64,000 bases of DNA. It comes from Euwallacea fornicatus (Eukaryota > Arthropoda > Insecta > Coleoptera > Curculionidae). Shown here one piece after another: positions 39,064-50,488 of this stretch (the stretch's first letter is position 1; each line of letters begins with the position of its first letter). The notes under the pieces are model-generated. The model made no database searches. It was not told where the DNA came from and saw only the letters and a list, made by a program, of their open reading frames with translations. A program made the position numbers and the translations under genes. The stretch covers positions 124,001-188,000 of the forward strand of contig NC_089576.1 in the NCBI RefSeq assembly GCF_040115645.1. Direction: 5' to 3'.

Positions 39064-39964
39064 TATACAGGGTGATTCTTGATTTGAAGTTCAACAAATT
39101 TAGGGGTTTATTTTTGAAGTCAAAATAACACTTCCAATAAACGTGGATCCGCAAATGTTTAGTTTTCAATATACAGGGTGTTCAAGTATTGGCATTATCC
39201 AAATTCATAACAAAAACATAACTCCGTAGTTTGACAATCCTACGCTTTGTCTGTCGAATTTGTTCACATCTAAGCCTCTTAGGAACGACGTAGGCAGAAA
39301 GCCGATTATTACAAAAAAAAAACGAAATAAAGAGATATATGCGGAATTATTGAAACTTAGACGAAACGACTTTGAATTTATTATAACAAATATGAAAAAT
39401 ACCCTTCGCCTGAACTGATAAAAGCCTCTATTCGTCCCTTCAGAGACTGCTTCACTCGTTTTAAAATTTCAGAAGCCTTTCTAACAATTTGAAAAGCATT
39501 AATAATTAGTTGATAAAGCACCTAGATGGAAGATATTGATTATTCATTGTAAGCCAAGGCTTTAATGCAACCCTATAAAAAAAAATCTAGCGAAATACAA
39601 AATGAGAAACGTAGGGGTCGAGCTATTGGATCTGCTCTAGCCATCGACGTATTGGGAAAGAGTAAGTTTAAGATTTAGATGATGGTACACTGTTACCCAA
39701 GAGTGACAAGAAAATGTTGTTTCATCAAAATTAAAAACCAAATGACCTTTTAACTAAACCAAATTGTCGACAAATTCGACGGAAAACATGTACGATTGTT
39801 AAATTACGCTTGCTATGAATTTTGATAATAACGGTAGTTTAATACCCTGTACACCAAAAACTAATCATTTTCGAATTTACGTTTAAAGGAAAAGGGTCTT
39901 ATTTTGACCTTAAAAATACCCATTAAATTCTTAGTGCGTAAATTAGAATCACTCTGTATTTAAT
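39064..39964. mobile_element. Foldback/TIR element retaining a transposase tail
   Basis: The ends are inverted repeats of about 130 nt (left ATACAGGGTGATTCTTGATT; right inverse AATCACTCTGTATTTAA; further GTCAAAATAA and CAGGGT matches). Unlike the other foldbacks, its 640-nt interior contains the decayed 3' end of a DDE transposase on the minus strand. Confidence 0.75.
39381..39680 (-). pseudogene. Decayed C-terminus of a DDE (Tc1/mariner-like) transposase
   Basis: Read leftward in broken frames it shows SMARADPIARP and SLDFFLYRVALK, corresponding to the conserved RGGP..WP..SPDL..LDFFLWG block. A terminal RIEAFISSGEGYFSYLL plus stop follows, matching the usual R...C....G.HFEHLL ending. Frames shift at least once. 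Confidence 0.6.
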
Positions 39965-40089
39965 GCATGCATCACTACTTATTCACAAAGATCTAGGAGA
40001 GCAACTTGAAATTTCAATCTTTCTTTTTGGGTAATTTTGTGTTTTTTAGTAACATAGGACTTAGTAGTTGTTTTTTACACAAATAGAAA

Positions 40090-40165
40090 CGTCGATAATT
40101 ATCAAGACAAAAACCCAGCTCTCTGGTAGCCAGCTGCTTTAATCACTACACCACCTTAAGAATAT
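40090..40165 (-). repeat. Possible tRNA-derived SINE relic
   Basis: The minus strand reads GGTGTAGTGATTAAAGCAGC, then TGGCTACCAGAGAGCTGGG. This resembles the tRNA-like head of insect SINEs with an A-box-like GTAGTGATTA. The expected B box is degraded (GGGTTTTTGTC). It is too damaged to be a tRNA gene. Confidence 0.4.
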
Positions 40166-40544
40166 GCATATGTCGGAGATTTATTAGTTCTTAAGTTTTA
40201 AATGTAAAATTTGAGTTAGCAATAAGGCTGAAGAGCAGGTTGACAGGTTTATCGTGGAGATAAAGCACTGTCGAACGAGGTCACTATTACCGACGCAATT
40301 AAGGGCCATGTGTGCAGTTTCGGTCCGTGGGAAAACCAGGACGAACAGGTACCATCCCTTAAGTCAAGAGGACCACGGGGGATGGGAACTGTGAAGAAGG
40401 CAGTAATTGAAAAGAAGGGAAAGGTTGCGGTCGAGTAGTGGTGAATTCGTTAGCCTTGCCTTACTATCAATTTACTTAATAAAACATCAAAATTATCAAT
40501 GATGGAGAATATTCCTAATGTTTCCCCGACACATACATATATAC

Positions 40545-41213
40545 ATGTATGTATATTTATATAAAGCATTGAGAAGTCTGCCAACTGCTTGTCGTAGGTT
40601 CCTGTCATCGAAATAAGAAATAAAGTTGGAACCAACATGGGCCCGTTTCCCCTTCTGTCTGACATAGAGGGTGCCAATTTTTTTTTTTAAGTTTTTTTCT
40701 AATAAGTCCTTTCCAGCATTAAATATTTGTATCAAAACAGGGGAGCATAAAATAAATATAAACACTTTTAACAGTAAAAAATGTTTCTAATTTCACCAAA
40801 TTCATCTCCATTAATATGAGCCTGAATATTTAACATGAAAAATATAATATCTCATAGATTTAAAAAATGTAAAGTGATTCTTTGAATGTTTGATACTTCT
40901 GTGAAAATAAGGTCTCTTGAATATTTTTCGTGATGTTAACCATTTTCATGAGAAAAAAAAACAAAAATCTACAATTGAGAAATTGCATAATTCATTTGTT
41001 TAGCACAATAAAAAAATACACCAGTTATTTTTTAAATAGTTGTAATGCGGGAACAGACTTGTTAAGAATAAATTTTTTTTTTAATTATGATTTTTTGTCT
41101 CGTTGACACAAAAAGCAAAAACAGACCTATGTTGGTAGGATTCTTTTACTTGAGTCACAAGAACCTACAATAAGAAGTGAGGAAATGATTCTAAAACACC
41201 CTGTATATTTTTA
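40545..41213. mobile_element. Foldback element, same subfamily as 36770-37505
   Basis: The left arm has CGTAGGTTCCTGTCATCGAA, ATAAAGTTGGAACCAACATG and CATAGAGGGTG. The right arm carries AAACAGACCTATGTTGGTAG, AAGAACCTACAATAAGAAG and ACACCCTGTATATTT inverted. Confidence 0.75.
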
Positions 41214-41835
41214 GTTTCATGTCATGGAATTAAAAAATATCCAGTTAATATTACAAAATTTTAAAACTTTGTGACTGAACTGAAAATTGAAAAATTTATA
41301 ATATTAATTTAAAAATTTAGAGCGACTTTCCATGTTGCCAAATCAAAAATATCAAATTTTGACTTAATATGAAATTTAAAAAATATACAATTGAGAATTT
41401 TCAAGTGACTCTTTAATTAGAAAACTAACGTTCTCCCAGTTTTTGAGAAAAAAAATTGGTCCACGTCGACCGAGGGGTCATATCTCCGGAAATTACTCTA
41501 GAAGTAGGTATATTTCAGGGTACACCTAAGCAAGTATATACTCATGCCAGCCAAAGCACTTGCACGAAGCCCTACACCAAGGACTTACCACTTAGGTAAT
41601 TAACGAGTTCACTTGCACTATAACCAACAACTACTTGATCACAAATTATAACAGGATTCACTTTAGAAGTGTTGAACCGAAAATTCTCACAATTAAGCTA
41701 TTTATTACTTATATAAACGTAAAGCAATAATTGAAAAAAAAAGCGACGTATTTTCTCAATCGGTAAAGACAAACTGGTAATGATAATGAAACATTTAAAT
41801 GCTTAAAGATTCTATTGTTTTTCGAGAATATTCCG

Positions 41836-42131
41836 GAGCAGGTTGCCAGGTAATGTATTTAATTTCCCTAGATTTTAGGCACAAAATTCCGCATGTTTCC
41901 CTATGTGAGAGTTATTTATTATTTTGAGAAATAATAATAAATACCTCTATTTGATAGATTTTAAAACATAGAACTCAAAGACTTTATTTATAGTTAATAC
42001 GAATATTAAATTTAATTGTACTGAACGAAAATTTCCAAGATATCTACTATCAAACCAACTTTTTCTTTCCAGTAACCTCATAAATTCCCTAAATCTGGGA
42101 ATATTTCTTTAAACCTGGCAAACCTGCCCAG
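41836..42131. mobile_element. Short foldback MITE
   Basis: GAGCAGGTTGCCAGGT and ATTTCCCTAGATTTTAGG on the left pair with CCTAAATCTGGGAAT and ACCTGGCAAACCTGCCC on the right. Arms are about 55 nt, total about 295 nt. Confidence 0.75.
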
Positions 42132-43645
42132 ATTAGTTTACTGTTTTTTTTTATCAATCTATCTCTGTTCTGTTCGTTGTCTTTACTTTAGGAATGAATA
42201 GGCAATAGAGCTGTCCCAGAAGAAACGATTCTTTGATGATTTAATACAAGTTATGGCATCGATTTTTCATATTTTGAAAGAAAGAGGTAAATTATTTAAA
42301 TTGTGGAAGGGCTGCAAATAAAATCGTTTAACAAAAGGGGTGAATATCCTTCCAGCAAGTCCCGTAATGACTCTTTATCATATATTATTAAATAGTAAAT
42401 AGAAATACCAATGATCAAAGATAGGTATTTAATTTGCTTTCAGAATGATTACTCTTCAGCCGCATATTAGAATGTTCGCGTCATAAAACGTTCTATTTCA
42501 TAGCGTTCGTATCAGGTCATTTCCACTTTACTGTGTGAAACATAATTCTAAAGGAAATTTGATTTTTTTTAGAAATTTGTACGTTTGAAGATGTACGCAC
42601 CATCACGTGCAAAATTTAACGTTTATTTTTAACTCCCTTCCAGTGTTTTGGAGTATGTTTGGTTCTAGGATATTTGACATGTCCTTTGTTTCCTATTGTT
42701 TATTTCAAATTCCTAAAAATGGTACATCATTTTTAAATATTTATTCTAATTACGAGACATCTTGACAATTCAGTACTATACAAATCTTCAATTCTCGTTT
42801 TATTGGGTTTTCCAATGGAAAAACTAAAAAAAAACTTAAATGCAAAGATCTTTTATAGTGTAAGTGGTACTTCGGGAATTTGGTATCTGAATATTTGACT
42901 TTTTCACGTTCAACTGAAGCAGCAGTAAAAAATTCATATTGAGCAGGAAAATTTTAGTTTAGAAAACCTCGATATCTAGAAATTTGTGTATAATAAAACT
43001 CGTCAATGCCATTTTTTTACAGGTGTGAAGGTAGTATTCAACATCAACAACCGAGGTTTCCGTTCGCATCCAGCAGCTGTGCCAAGTCTGCCAAAAAAAT
43101 TATTTTGTCAATAATACTATGGGGTGGAATATATTTGATTGCCTATGATAAAATCGTCTACTAAAGTAAAATAATCGAAAAATTAAGCGTTAAGATTATA
43201 TTAAATAAAGGTGTTAATGTTAAAAGTCAGTTGATAGCAACAATATATCCCTAATTTTTCACAATATATGTGCAACTTGACAATAGCGCACCTCTGCTAG
43301 CTACACTTGGCCGTTCGGGAGCCTTCGGAAGGATGTTGCTGTTGACATTTTCTGAGACGCGATTCTGTCTTCACACTAGTGTTTTTTCCATGATTTTTTC
43401 TAGGCAATGGACAATGGCAAATATTGGCAATAATGGCATTGAGGTCCTACCTATTTATACAATGTTTTGAAATAGAATGCAGTGTTAAATACTGCATATT
43501 CGAAGAAAAAAGGAGGTCACAAATATAAGGTGCCAGAGTCAAGTTTTAATTTAGCCCTTAAGTGATTTTCTCTATTGAAATTGTTTCATATTTTAGTAGT
43601 ATAGTTATATATCCTTACATCACATTGTTGATTCAAACTAAAGGC

Positions 43646-45895
43646 ATGGCTCACTCGGGAGGTGTACAGGGCAAGAGAAAAGAAATCTATAAATATATAG
43701 CCCCATGGCCACTATATAGTATGAATTGGTCTGTTAGACCAGACAAGCGGTTTCGTTTAGCACTAGGCAGTTTTGTGGAGGAATACAACAATAAAGTACA
43801 AATTGTTTCACTTGATGAGGAAACTAGTGAATTCACAGCAAAAAATACGTTTGAACATCCATATCCTACTACAAAAATTATGTGGATTCCTGATAGTAAA
43901 GGCATTTTTCCTGATCTTCTAGCCACAAGGTAAGTGAATAGAAATATTTAAGTATCTACCAACTATTTGTCTTTATTTTTATGCTCCCATGGCATAACAT
44001 GGACTATTACACTTGGAATGTGCATTTATTTAACAAACATTTTCAAGCAGTTTGTTGACTGAAAATTGTACTCTTCGACATTTTACTAATATAAAAAGTT
44101 TAAGTACTAAAACAATTGCTCTTTTTCCCTGCCTTTTCATGTCTTACTTTAAACCTACTTAGCAATTTTTATATAGCCAATTTTAATGGTGTATAGTGTC
44201 AAAATTCTGTTGTGATAATGCATATTTTGAGGATATACATAGGTTAAGATTATCTGTAAGATCTGGGTACTCTATGATGGGGTTCTTATAAAAAGTAGAA
44301 GATGCTTTATAGTGTTATTTCTAATTTATTTGAATATATGTTTAAAGAAAGAATTGGACATTAACATTTGCAAAATATGGAAAAAAACACTGCTCTTTCT
44401 TCCTGCCAACATGACTGTAACTAACCATAGTAATAATAAGTACATAAATAAATGCTATTAAAATGTGTTAAAGGCAGCAATGCTGAAAACGTCGAGTAAG
44501 AAACTCAAAAAACACCATGGGAATACAAAAAACATAATTTATTTATCAATCATTTCATAAATCATATCATTTAATCTCTCTTTAAGTAATTTAACAATAG
44601 AAACATTAGGCACTATAGTAACAGGATTACCAGTAAAACAAATTTCATATTACTTCCTTGACATATCAAAGAATTTTTTTATTAAAAGTATTCTTTACAA
44701 CATATGATATATTGTATATTGCTGTTATATAATATAATATAATAAATGAAATTACTTTCCAGTGGGGATTATCTACGGGTTTGGAGAGCATCTGAACCTG
44801 ACACAAGATTGGAATGTGTTTTGAATAACAACAAAAATTCAGATTTTTGTGCACCACTTACAAGCTTTGACTGGAATGAAGTTGATCCAAATCTAGTTGG
44901 GACCTCTTCAATTGACACTACTTGTACAATATGGGGCCTCGAAACTGGCCAGGTTTGAGAAAATTATTTATTAGCTCACTTTGTTATTATATATTTTGGG
45001 TTAAAAATTGTGTAATAGCACTTTTTAATACAGAATAATGTTTAAAATAGAAAATGTAACTACAAGTGTTATATGCAATTCTTAAACTTATATGCTTAAA
45101 CCCTAGTACATGCTTCCTTTTTTTCCTTTAGGTTATTGGACGCGTTAACCTAGTTTCGGGACATGTAAAGACACAGCTCATTGCCCACGACAAAGAGGTG
45201 TATGACATAGCCTTTTCGAGAGCAGGTGGAGGAAGGGACATGTTCGCTTCTGTGGGCGCCGATGGATCAGTAAGAATGTTTGATTTGAGGCACTTAGAGC
45301 ATTCAACTATTATTTATGAAGACCCGGCACATACCCCATTATTACGGTAATTAACTTGTAAAAATATGTACGTTTTAGTTAAAAAATGTTGTTCTTGTTA
45401 TCTAAATTAGATTGGCATGGAACAAACAAGATCCGAATTATCTAGCAACAATTGCCATGGATTCTTGCGAGGTCATCATACTGGATGTCCGCGTGCCGTG
45501 TACTCCAGTTGCCCGTCTTAATAACCACAGAGCATGTGTTAATGGAATTGCATGGGCACCTCATTCCAGTTGTCATATCTGCACAGCAGGTATTTATTTT
45601 GTAGTTCTTAAATTCATTGTTGCTATAAATTTTGTCACTGTTAATTAAATTATTAGTTTTATTAATTTTTAATAAATTAATGAAATGCTTATGCACTTAC
45701 ATATGTGAAATGCTTTTAGGGGATGATCACCAGGCTTTAATATGGGATATACAACAAATGCCTAGAGCCATTGAAGATCCAATTCTCGCCTACACAGCTG
45801 CAGAGGGCGAGGTGAATCAAATACAGTGGGGCGCTACACAGCCAGACTGGATAGCGATTTGCTACAATAAGTCCTTGGAAATATTAAGAGTATAG
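43646..45895 (+). CDS. DCAF7: DCAF7 / WDR68 (HAN11) WD40-repeat adaptor
   Basis: Exons 43646-43929, 44763-44952, 45132-45346, 45411-45589 and 45720-45895 give 347 residues (human 342). The protein is a beta-propeller adaptor that binds DYRK1A/HIPK2 kinases and the CUL4-DDB1 ligase. Highly conserved stretches include MNWSVRPDKRFRLALGSF, FEHPYPTTK, GDYLRVWR, the TSFDWNEVDP block, GHVKTQLIAHDKEVYDIAFS, FASVGADGSVRMFDL, LNNHRACVNGIAWAPHSS and DDHQALIWDIQQMPRAI. It ends with CYNKSLEILRV. The start is set at MAHSGGVQGKRKEIYKY. An in-frame stop at 43559 precedes an open leader, so an N-terminal extension of at most 28 residues remains possible, but it is hydrophobic and unlike the family. Confidence 0.97.
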
Positions 45896-46944
45896 ATTAA
45901 TGGCAGATCTGAAGATAAAGACTGAACTGACTATTAATTATTTATCATTTTGAAAGCTTGGATTTTGGATTCAGGTAACTATACCAAATAGCTTTGTTAC
46001 TGCAGTACAACAATTTAAAACCATTCTTGATCTTATAACGCAGTTTCGTTAAGTGCAAATTAAATTAAGTAAAAACGTTTTGAATACTTCGTGGTGTGTT
46101 TTGGGGTTACAAAGTGCTCATCTTATGTGTCTCAACCTCGAGATCTTGATTATATTAAGACATACGAGGTTGGTTAAATCAAAGTTGCGCAATTTAAAAC
46201 TTATTAACTAAAACCCCCAGAGATGGAGCTCGTAAAACGGGCAACTTGTATATTCAAAATACGTATATCAGGCACCAAGGAATTTCTTGTTTTATTTACG
46301 GATGTGTAAATTTAAATTTGGCAATACCATAGAATGTTTAGTGTTGCGTCGTTAGCAGTTTAATGAAGGTATGTGAATGATTTATTTATGTTTCTTAGGC
46401 AATGTATTTTAAATGTAAATACTTACAGTTTGCAGGAGCCCAAGTGAAAAGTTCTTACCTCATGTCAAAATGTATTATACCAAAATTTGAATAGATTATT
46501 TGAAAATCTGTCAGCTATAAGCAGAATTAGAATAAATAATTGAATCTTGGGCACCCTGTATATCAAAAATTGTCAACTTTCGTATAAGATAAATTGTACC
46601 AAATTCTAATATTTTTACAGGAATAATATGTGGATGAACTTTGGCCTATTACATGGGGATTACCCTGTATAATAGAGTGAGGACGTAAAGGGTGAAAAAA
46701 AAAATGTTTTAGTTATTACAACCCTACATGTTGGATTTCTCGGGTCTCCTTTAATTCAGACATATCATTTTCTCCTCATTGGTATACTGATTTAGGGCAT
46801 TAAATGAATAGAACTCTGTCTATATTTAAGTGGAGTATTGTTGTAGAAATAATAGTATGGTTTTTACATACTCGTTCGATGGCAAGTTTCTATTTGCTGC
46901 ACAAACTTCCCAGAAACCATTCTAAAATACATTATGTATCATTT

Positions 46945-47622
46945 TAATGTACTACGTACAATATGTCTCGTAATGTCCAAAATCGTCGTCTTAAATTGGA
47001 GAAAGTCAGCCAACGTTCAGAATGCATATTTTTGAGATGTTCATGTCTAAGCAACAAATGCGTAAAATAATGTTTAGCAGGGAGTATTCTAGAGTACTTA
47101 GTGGCATGATCAAATTAAGAATTCTTCAATTTGCCATTTGTAAGAACAAGTTACCCTTCTCCAAGAAAGGATTGGAAGCTAACAAAGAACTTTGAGTAAC
47201 TTTTGGCATTAATTTAGATAACTTAAGAACTTCGATGTCTTTCTGAAACGAAGACATTTGAACCAGTCCCACAATAATAATTAAAGCCTGATCCAATTCT
47301 ACGAAAATTAGGTCACCAAGAATTCTAGATTCCAAAGTAAAAGAATTGTCAATCCTGAAGCGCAACATGTAGGCAATAACATGCAACAATATGTGATAAG
47401 AAGAATATCTTAGAAGATCAAAGTTGTTACTTAAAAATGTGTGAAGATAGACATTTTCATGGAGTTAACCTCTGCTTCAGGTACTTCGGAAGAAGCATCG
47501 ACTTCATTCATTTAATATCATGGTAGTAAATTTTATGTAAGAATATTCATAATTTCAATGGCATTCAGGCAACAGATATCAGATCTGCAGAATTCTTTCT
47601 AGGTGGAACATATGAACCATTG
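46945..47622 (-). mobile_element. BEL/Pao LTR-retrotransposon relic (pol: RNase H end to integrase zinc-binding region)
   Basis: From 47622 leftward, broken frames give YVPPRKNSADLIS (the end of RNase H in BEL/Pao), SNNFDLLRYSSYHILLHVIA, YMLRFRI, ELDQALIIIVGLVQMSSFQK, SLLASNPFLE, then, after a frame change, LPAKHYFTHLLLRHEHLKNM and LRRRFWTLRD..YVVH. The last part is the conserved HH..CC zinc-binding region of the integrase. Stops and frameshifts are numerous, and no LTRs or other pol segments were found nearby, so this is an isolated dead fragment. Confidence 0.82.
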
Positions 47623-49439
47623 AGTTATGGGAGCCATTCGTTTAATTTTCACACTTCCATTAAAAACGAACGTTTTCTATAAATTCGGTTCTCTCAATAA
47701 CAAAGGTAGAAAAAGGAATGAATTAGACAAAGAATACACCCGAACATATGCGATCATAGTTTATACCTTACTCTATTTAAAATCGTGTGGTTTTAAAATC
47801 AGCACGAAGGATTCTGTTGAAAAAAAGACAATATACACTCTGTCTCATTTAAAATTTAAATCTTGATGCCAATTCAGCATGCAGATGCAATTCCGCCATT
47901 ATACAATAAATATACTTATACAAAGCGTAAACACGCGTTTTAATGTTTTTTCCATTCAATTAAGTCAGATTATGATTTACATAAAAATTATATCTTAATA
48001 GAAAGTTCGGTTGATTTATTTTGGAATATTCACATTATTCCAGCCCATGATTTCAATCAATTCCATCAATTAGGAAAGTTAATACGGAAGGGACTTCATT
48101 TGTCAATCTATCATTTGCTGTTTTATCATCTGAGGTGCTAGGTATACTGTAACTTTTGAAAAAGTGAGTTATTTTCCAGTAATGTGCTACATATTCTTAT
48201 TTGGAGTATATCCGTGAGTTAAAGAAGAATTCTAGGGCATGTAGGAAAAAAGTATGTTTCGTCATTAATAGCGTCTTGGTCCATTATACTTATTTCAAGT
48301 AGAGGCGAACAGAGAATAGTAGCGTTCTGTTATTTAATTCAAATGATCCATATTGAAAACTAAGGTGCCTAAAATCTATTGTGAGGTAAAAGTAATTTGG
48401 GGTATTTCACTTCTTGTAAAGAATATGTTGTATTTTCCCAAAAATTTTGGTGAAAACGAATTGATCATATGCAATTTCTAAATTAAGGTGTGGGTGGAGT
48501 AAATTGAATGTAATGTAAATTATAATAATGTAAATATATTCGACGTAGGTGCTTGCTAAGCATTTAACAAGATTTACGTTGCTAACATTAAGTATGAACT
48601 ATTCGTAGCATTGTGTAATAATAAACTATTGAAACTGATAATGTATTCTTTTCAGTTACGCGTTCACCTACTTAATCATGTTTCGCTTTATACTGCTGTA
48701 TAAAAGTATGGCCAGAGTATTTTTTCCTACGATTACACATCCAAGAAATTTCCATAAAAATCATGGCAGACCCTGCATTAATTTCATTACACAAGTTATT
48801 GAACTTGGATAATCCTTGAAGGATAGTCTAAGTATGGACCTAATTGAATTTGTTGAAATTTAAAAAATTCGTTGGCATTAACCTTTAGTTGTATGAATGA
48901 AATATTTTGTAATATTTTAGTTTATTAGACTCCCTAACGAAAAAATTCAAGTCGTATCATCCTAAGTTCATTACCAATATGTTAACAAATAATACATACA
49001 ACATACTGTTATAATAAATTAAGTTACTCGGATTTTTATTGAAACAAGCAATAAGCAAGAAACATTACTCAAAAATATATACTGGGTATGTTTTTAAAAA
49101 CTTGTTACCTTCAGATTTCTATAAGTGCAAATTAAAGTTAAAAATGCTGAGACACGTCGGCCGTAGAATGAAGGGCGAAGATTAAGAATAAAAAAAGTTC
49201 TCTACTCCTGATCGACAATATCCATCTCAGGGGTTGCAACCCTTTCATTTTCTTAAATAGAGAAAATGTGTCAAGTGATACATCATTTCAAAGAATTTCA
49301 TATCTGCTAAATGGCCGTATCAAGTCAAACCGTCAAAAGTCTTTTTTTGTTTAAAGTTAGTTGAAAAAATTAGTTATTCCATGAAGTTATCAAAAGAACG
49401 AATAAAAATTGACACCCACTATTGGATGGAGATTTATTA

Positions 49440-49690
49440 CAGTTTAAACAGGATGGTGTCTTTCGACATTGTGTTTTCGACAGTTCCTTGAAAATAATTT
49501 TCCTGATAAATGGATTTGTGAAAGAGGTCCTTTTATGTCGCCAACTACATCTCCCGATATATCACGTCTCGACTTTTTCTTTTGCGAATACCATGAAATG
49601 ATGTGTAACTTAAGTCACGTTCGATATTTAAAAAATAAAGTCCTTATCACCCCTGAGATACTGTTGATCGGAGGTAATAATTTTTTCATT
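49440..49690 (+). pseudogene. Decayed DDE transposase C-terminal fragment
   Basis: KQDGVFRHC resembles the QQDGAPPHY block. After a frameshift come RQFLENNFPDKWICERGPFM, then SPDISRLDFFFCEY and YLKNKV, the conserved end of mariner-like transposases. No complete frame remains and no clear terminal repeats were seen. Confidence 0.65.
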
Positions 49691-50488
49691 GTTTGCACTT
49701 CTAGAAATGTGAAATCTGACAAAATTTTAAAAATATTACCGATGTAGACATGCTCCTTCTTCCCATGAAATTTTGAATGCCAACGAATTTCTCACTATTA
49801 ATTCAGTTGATATTAGCATTTTGAATGCTTTTTTGTCGATTATTTCTGAGATACTACTGGCGGCCTTGCTTAGTAGCTCACGCTGTATAGGTCATTGAGT
49901 TCTTTCTCTGTGTTTTCTGATTTGATTCATATGATTAATGAATTTGGGTTCTTATAGATTGGTTTCGACTATAATAAATTTGCTTTGTTTGCCTTATTCT
50001 GCAGGTATCCCTACCCACCTTCCTACCTAATAGCTACAGAAATTAACCATTATACACTTAAAACCTGCTATCTATCCAATTACATTTGCACTGATATTAC
50101 ACGTTAAAACATTTACCGAAACAAGCATAACTAATTTTAAATAATATTGTCCTAATGTATATTTGACGGATTTTATGGACGAATTTGTACTGTATTTATT
50201 GCAATAAACGTTATAGTTTTTGCGGGAGAATATTTTTGACGTACGTTTTGAGGCTAAAAAAAAATTGAAACAAATTAGGAATTTAAGCTGCTGAATTTCG
50301 AATTCTAGGCAGGTATGTTACACTATTTTACATTCGCAAGGAAATGGCAGTTTAGATTTTAGTCTATAAGAATAAACGAGCTAGAGCTAATTTGTTGGCA
50401 CAAATATTTGCACTTTGGAGACGTATTGCAACACCCGACACTATGAAGACAGTCCACCTCCACCTGAGAGGCATGTAAGACAATTTGT

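Larger units (their letters stand above)
36525..43645. other. Intergenic region between Idh and DCAF7, packed with repeats
   Basis: About 7 kb without a supported gene. It contains four foldback elements and a possible SINE, listed separately. The remainder is AT-rich sequence with no recognisable feature. Confidence 0.6.
45896..50488. other. Intergenic region between DCAF7 and the kelch gene
   Basis: About 4.6 kb. Besides the BEL/Pao and transposase relics it holds only AT-rich sequence. A possible DCAF7 AATAAA is at 46531, and a minus-strand AATAAA for the kelch gene is at 50200-50195. Confidence 0.6.
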
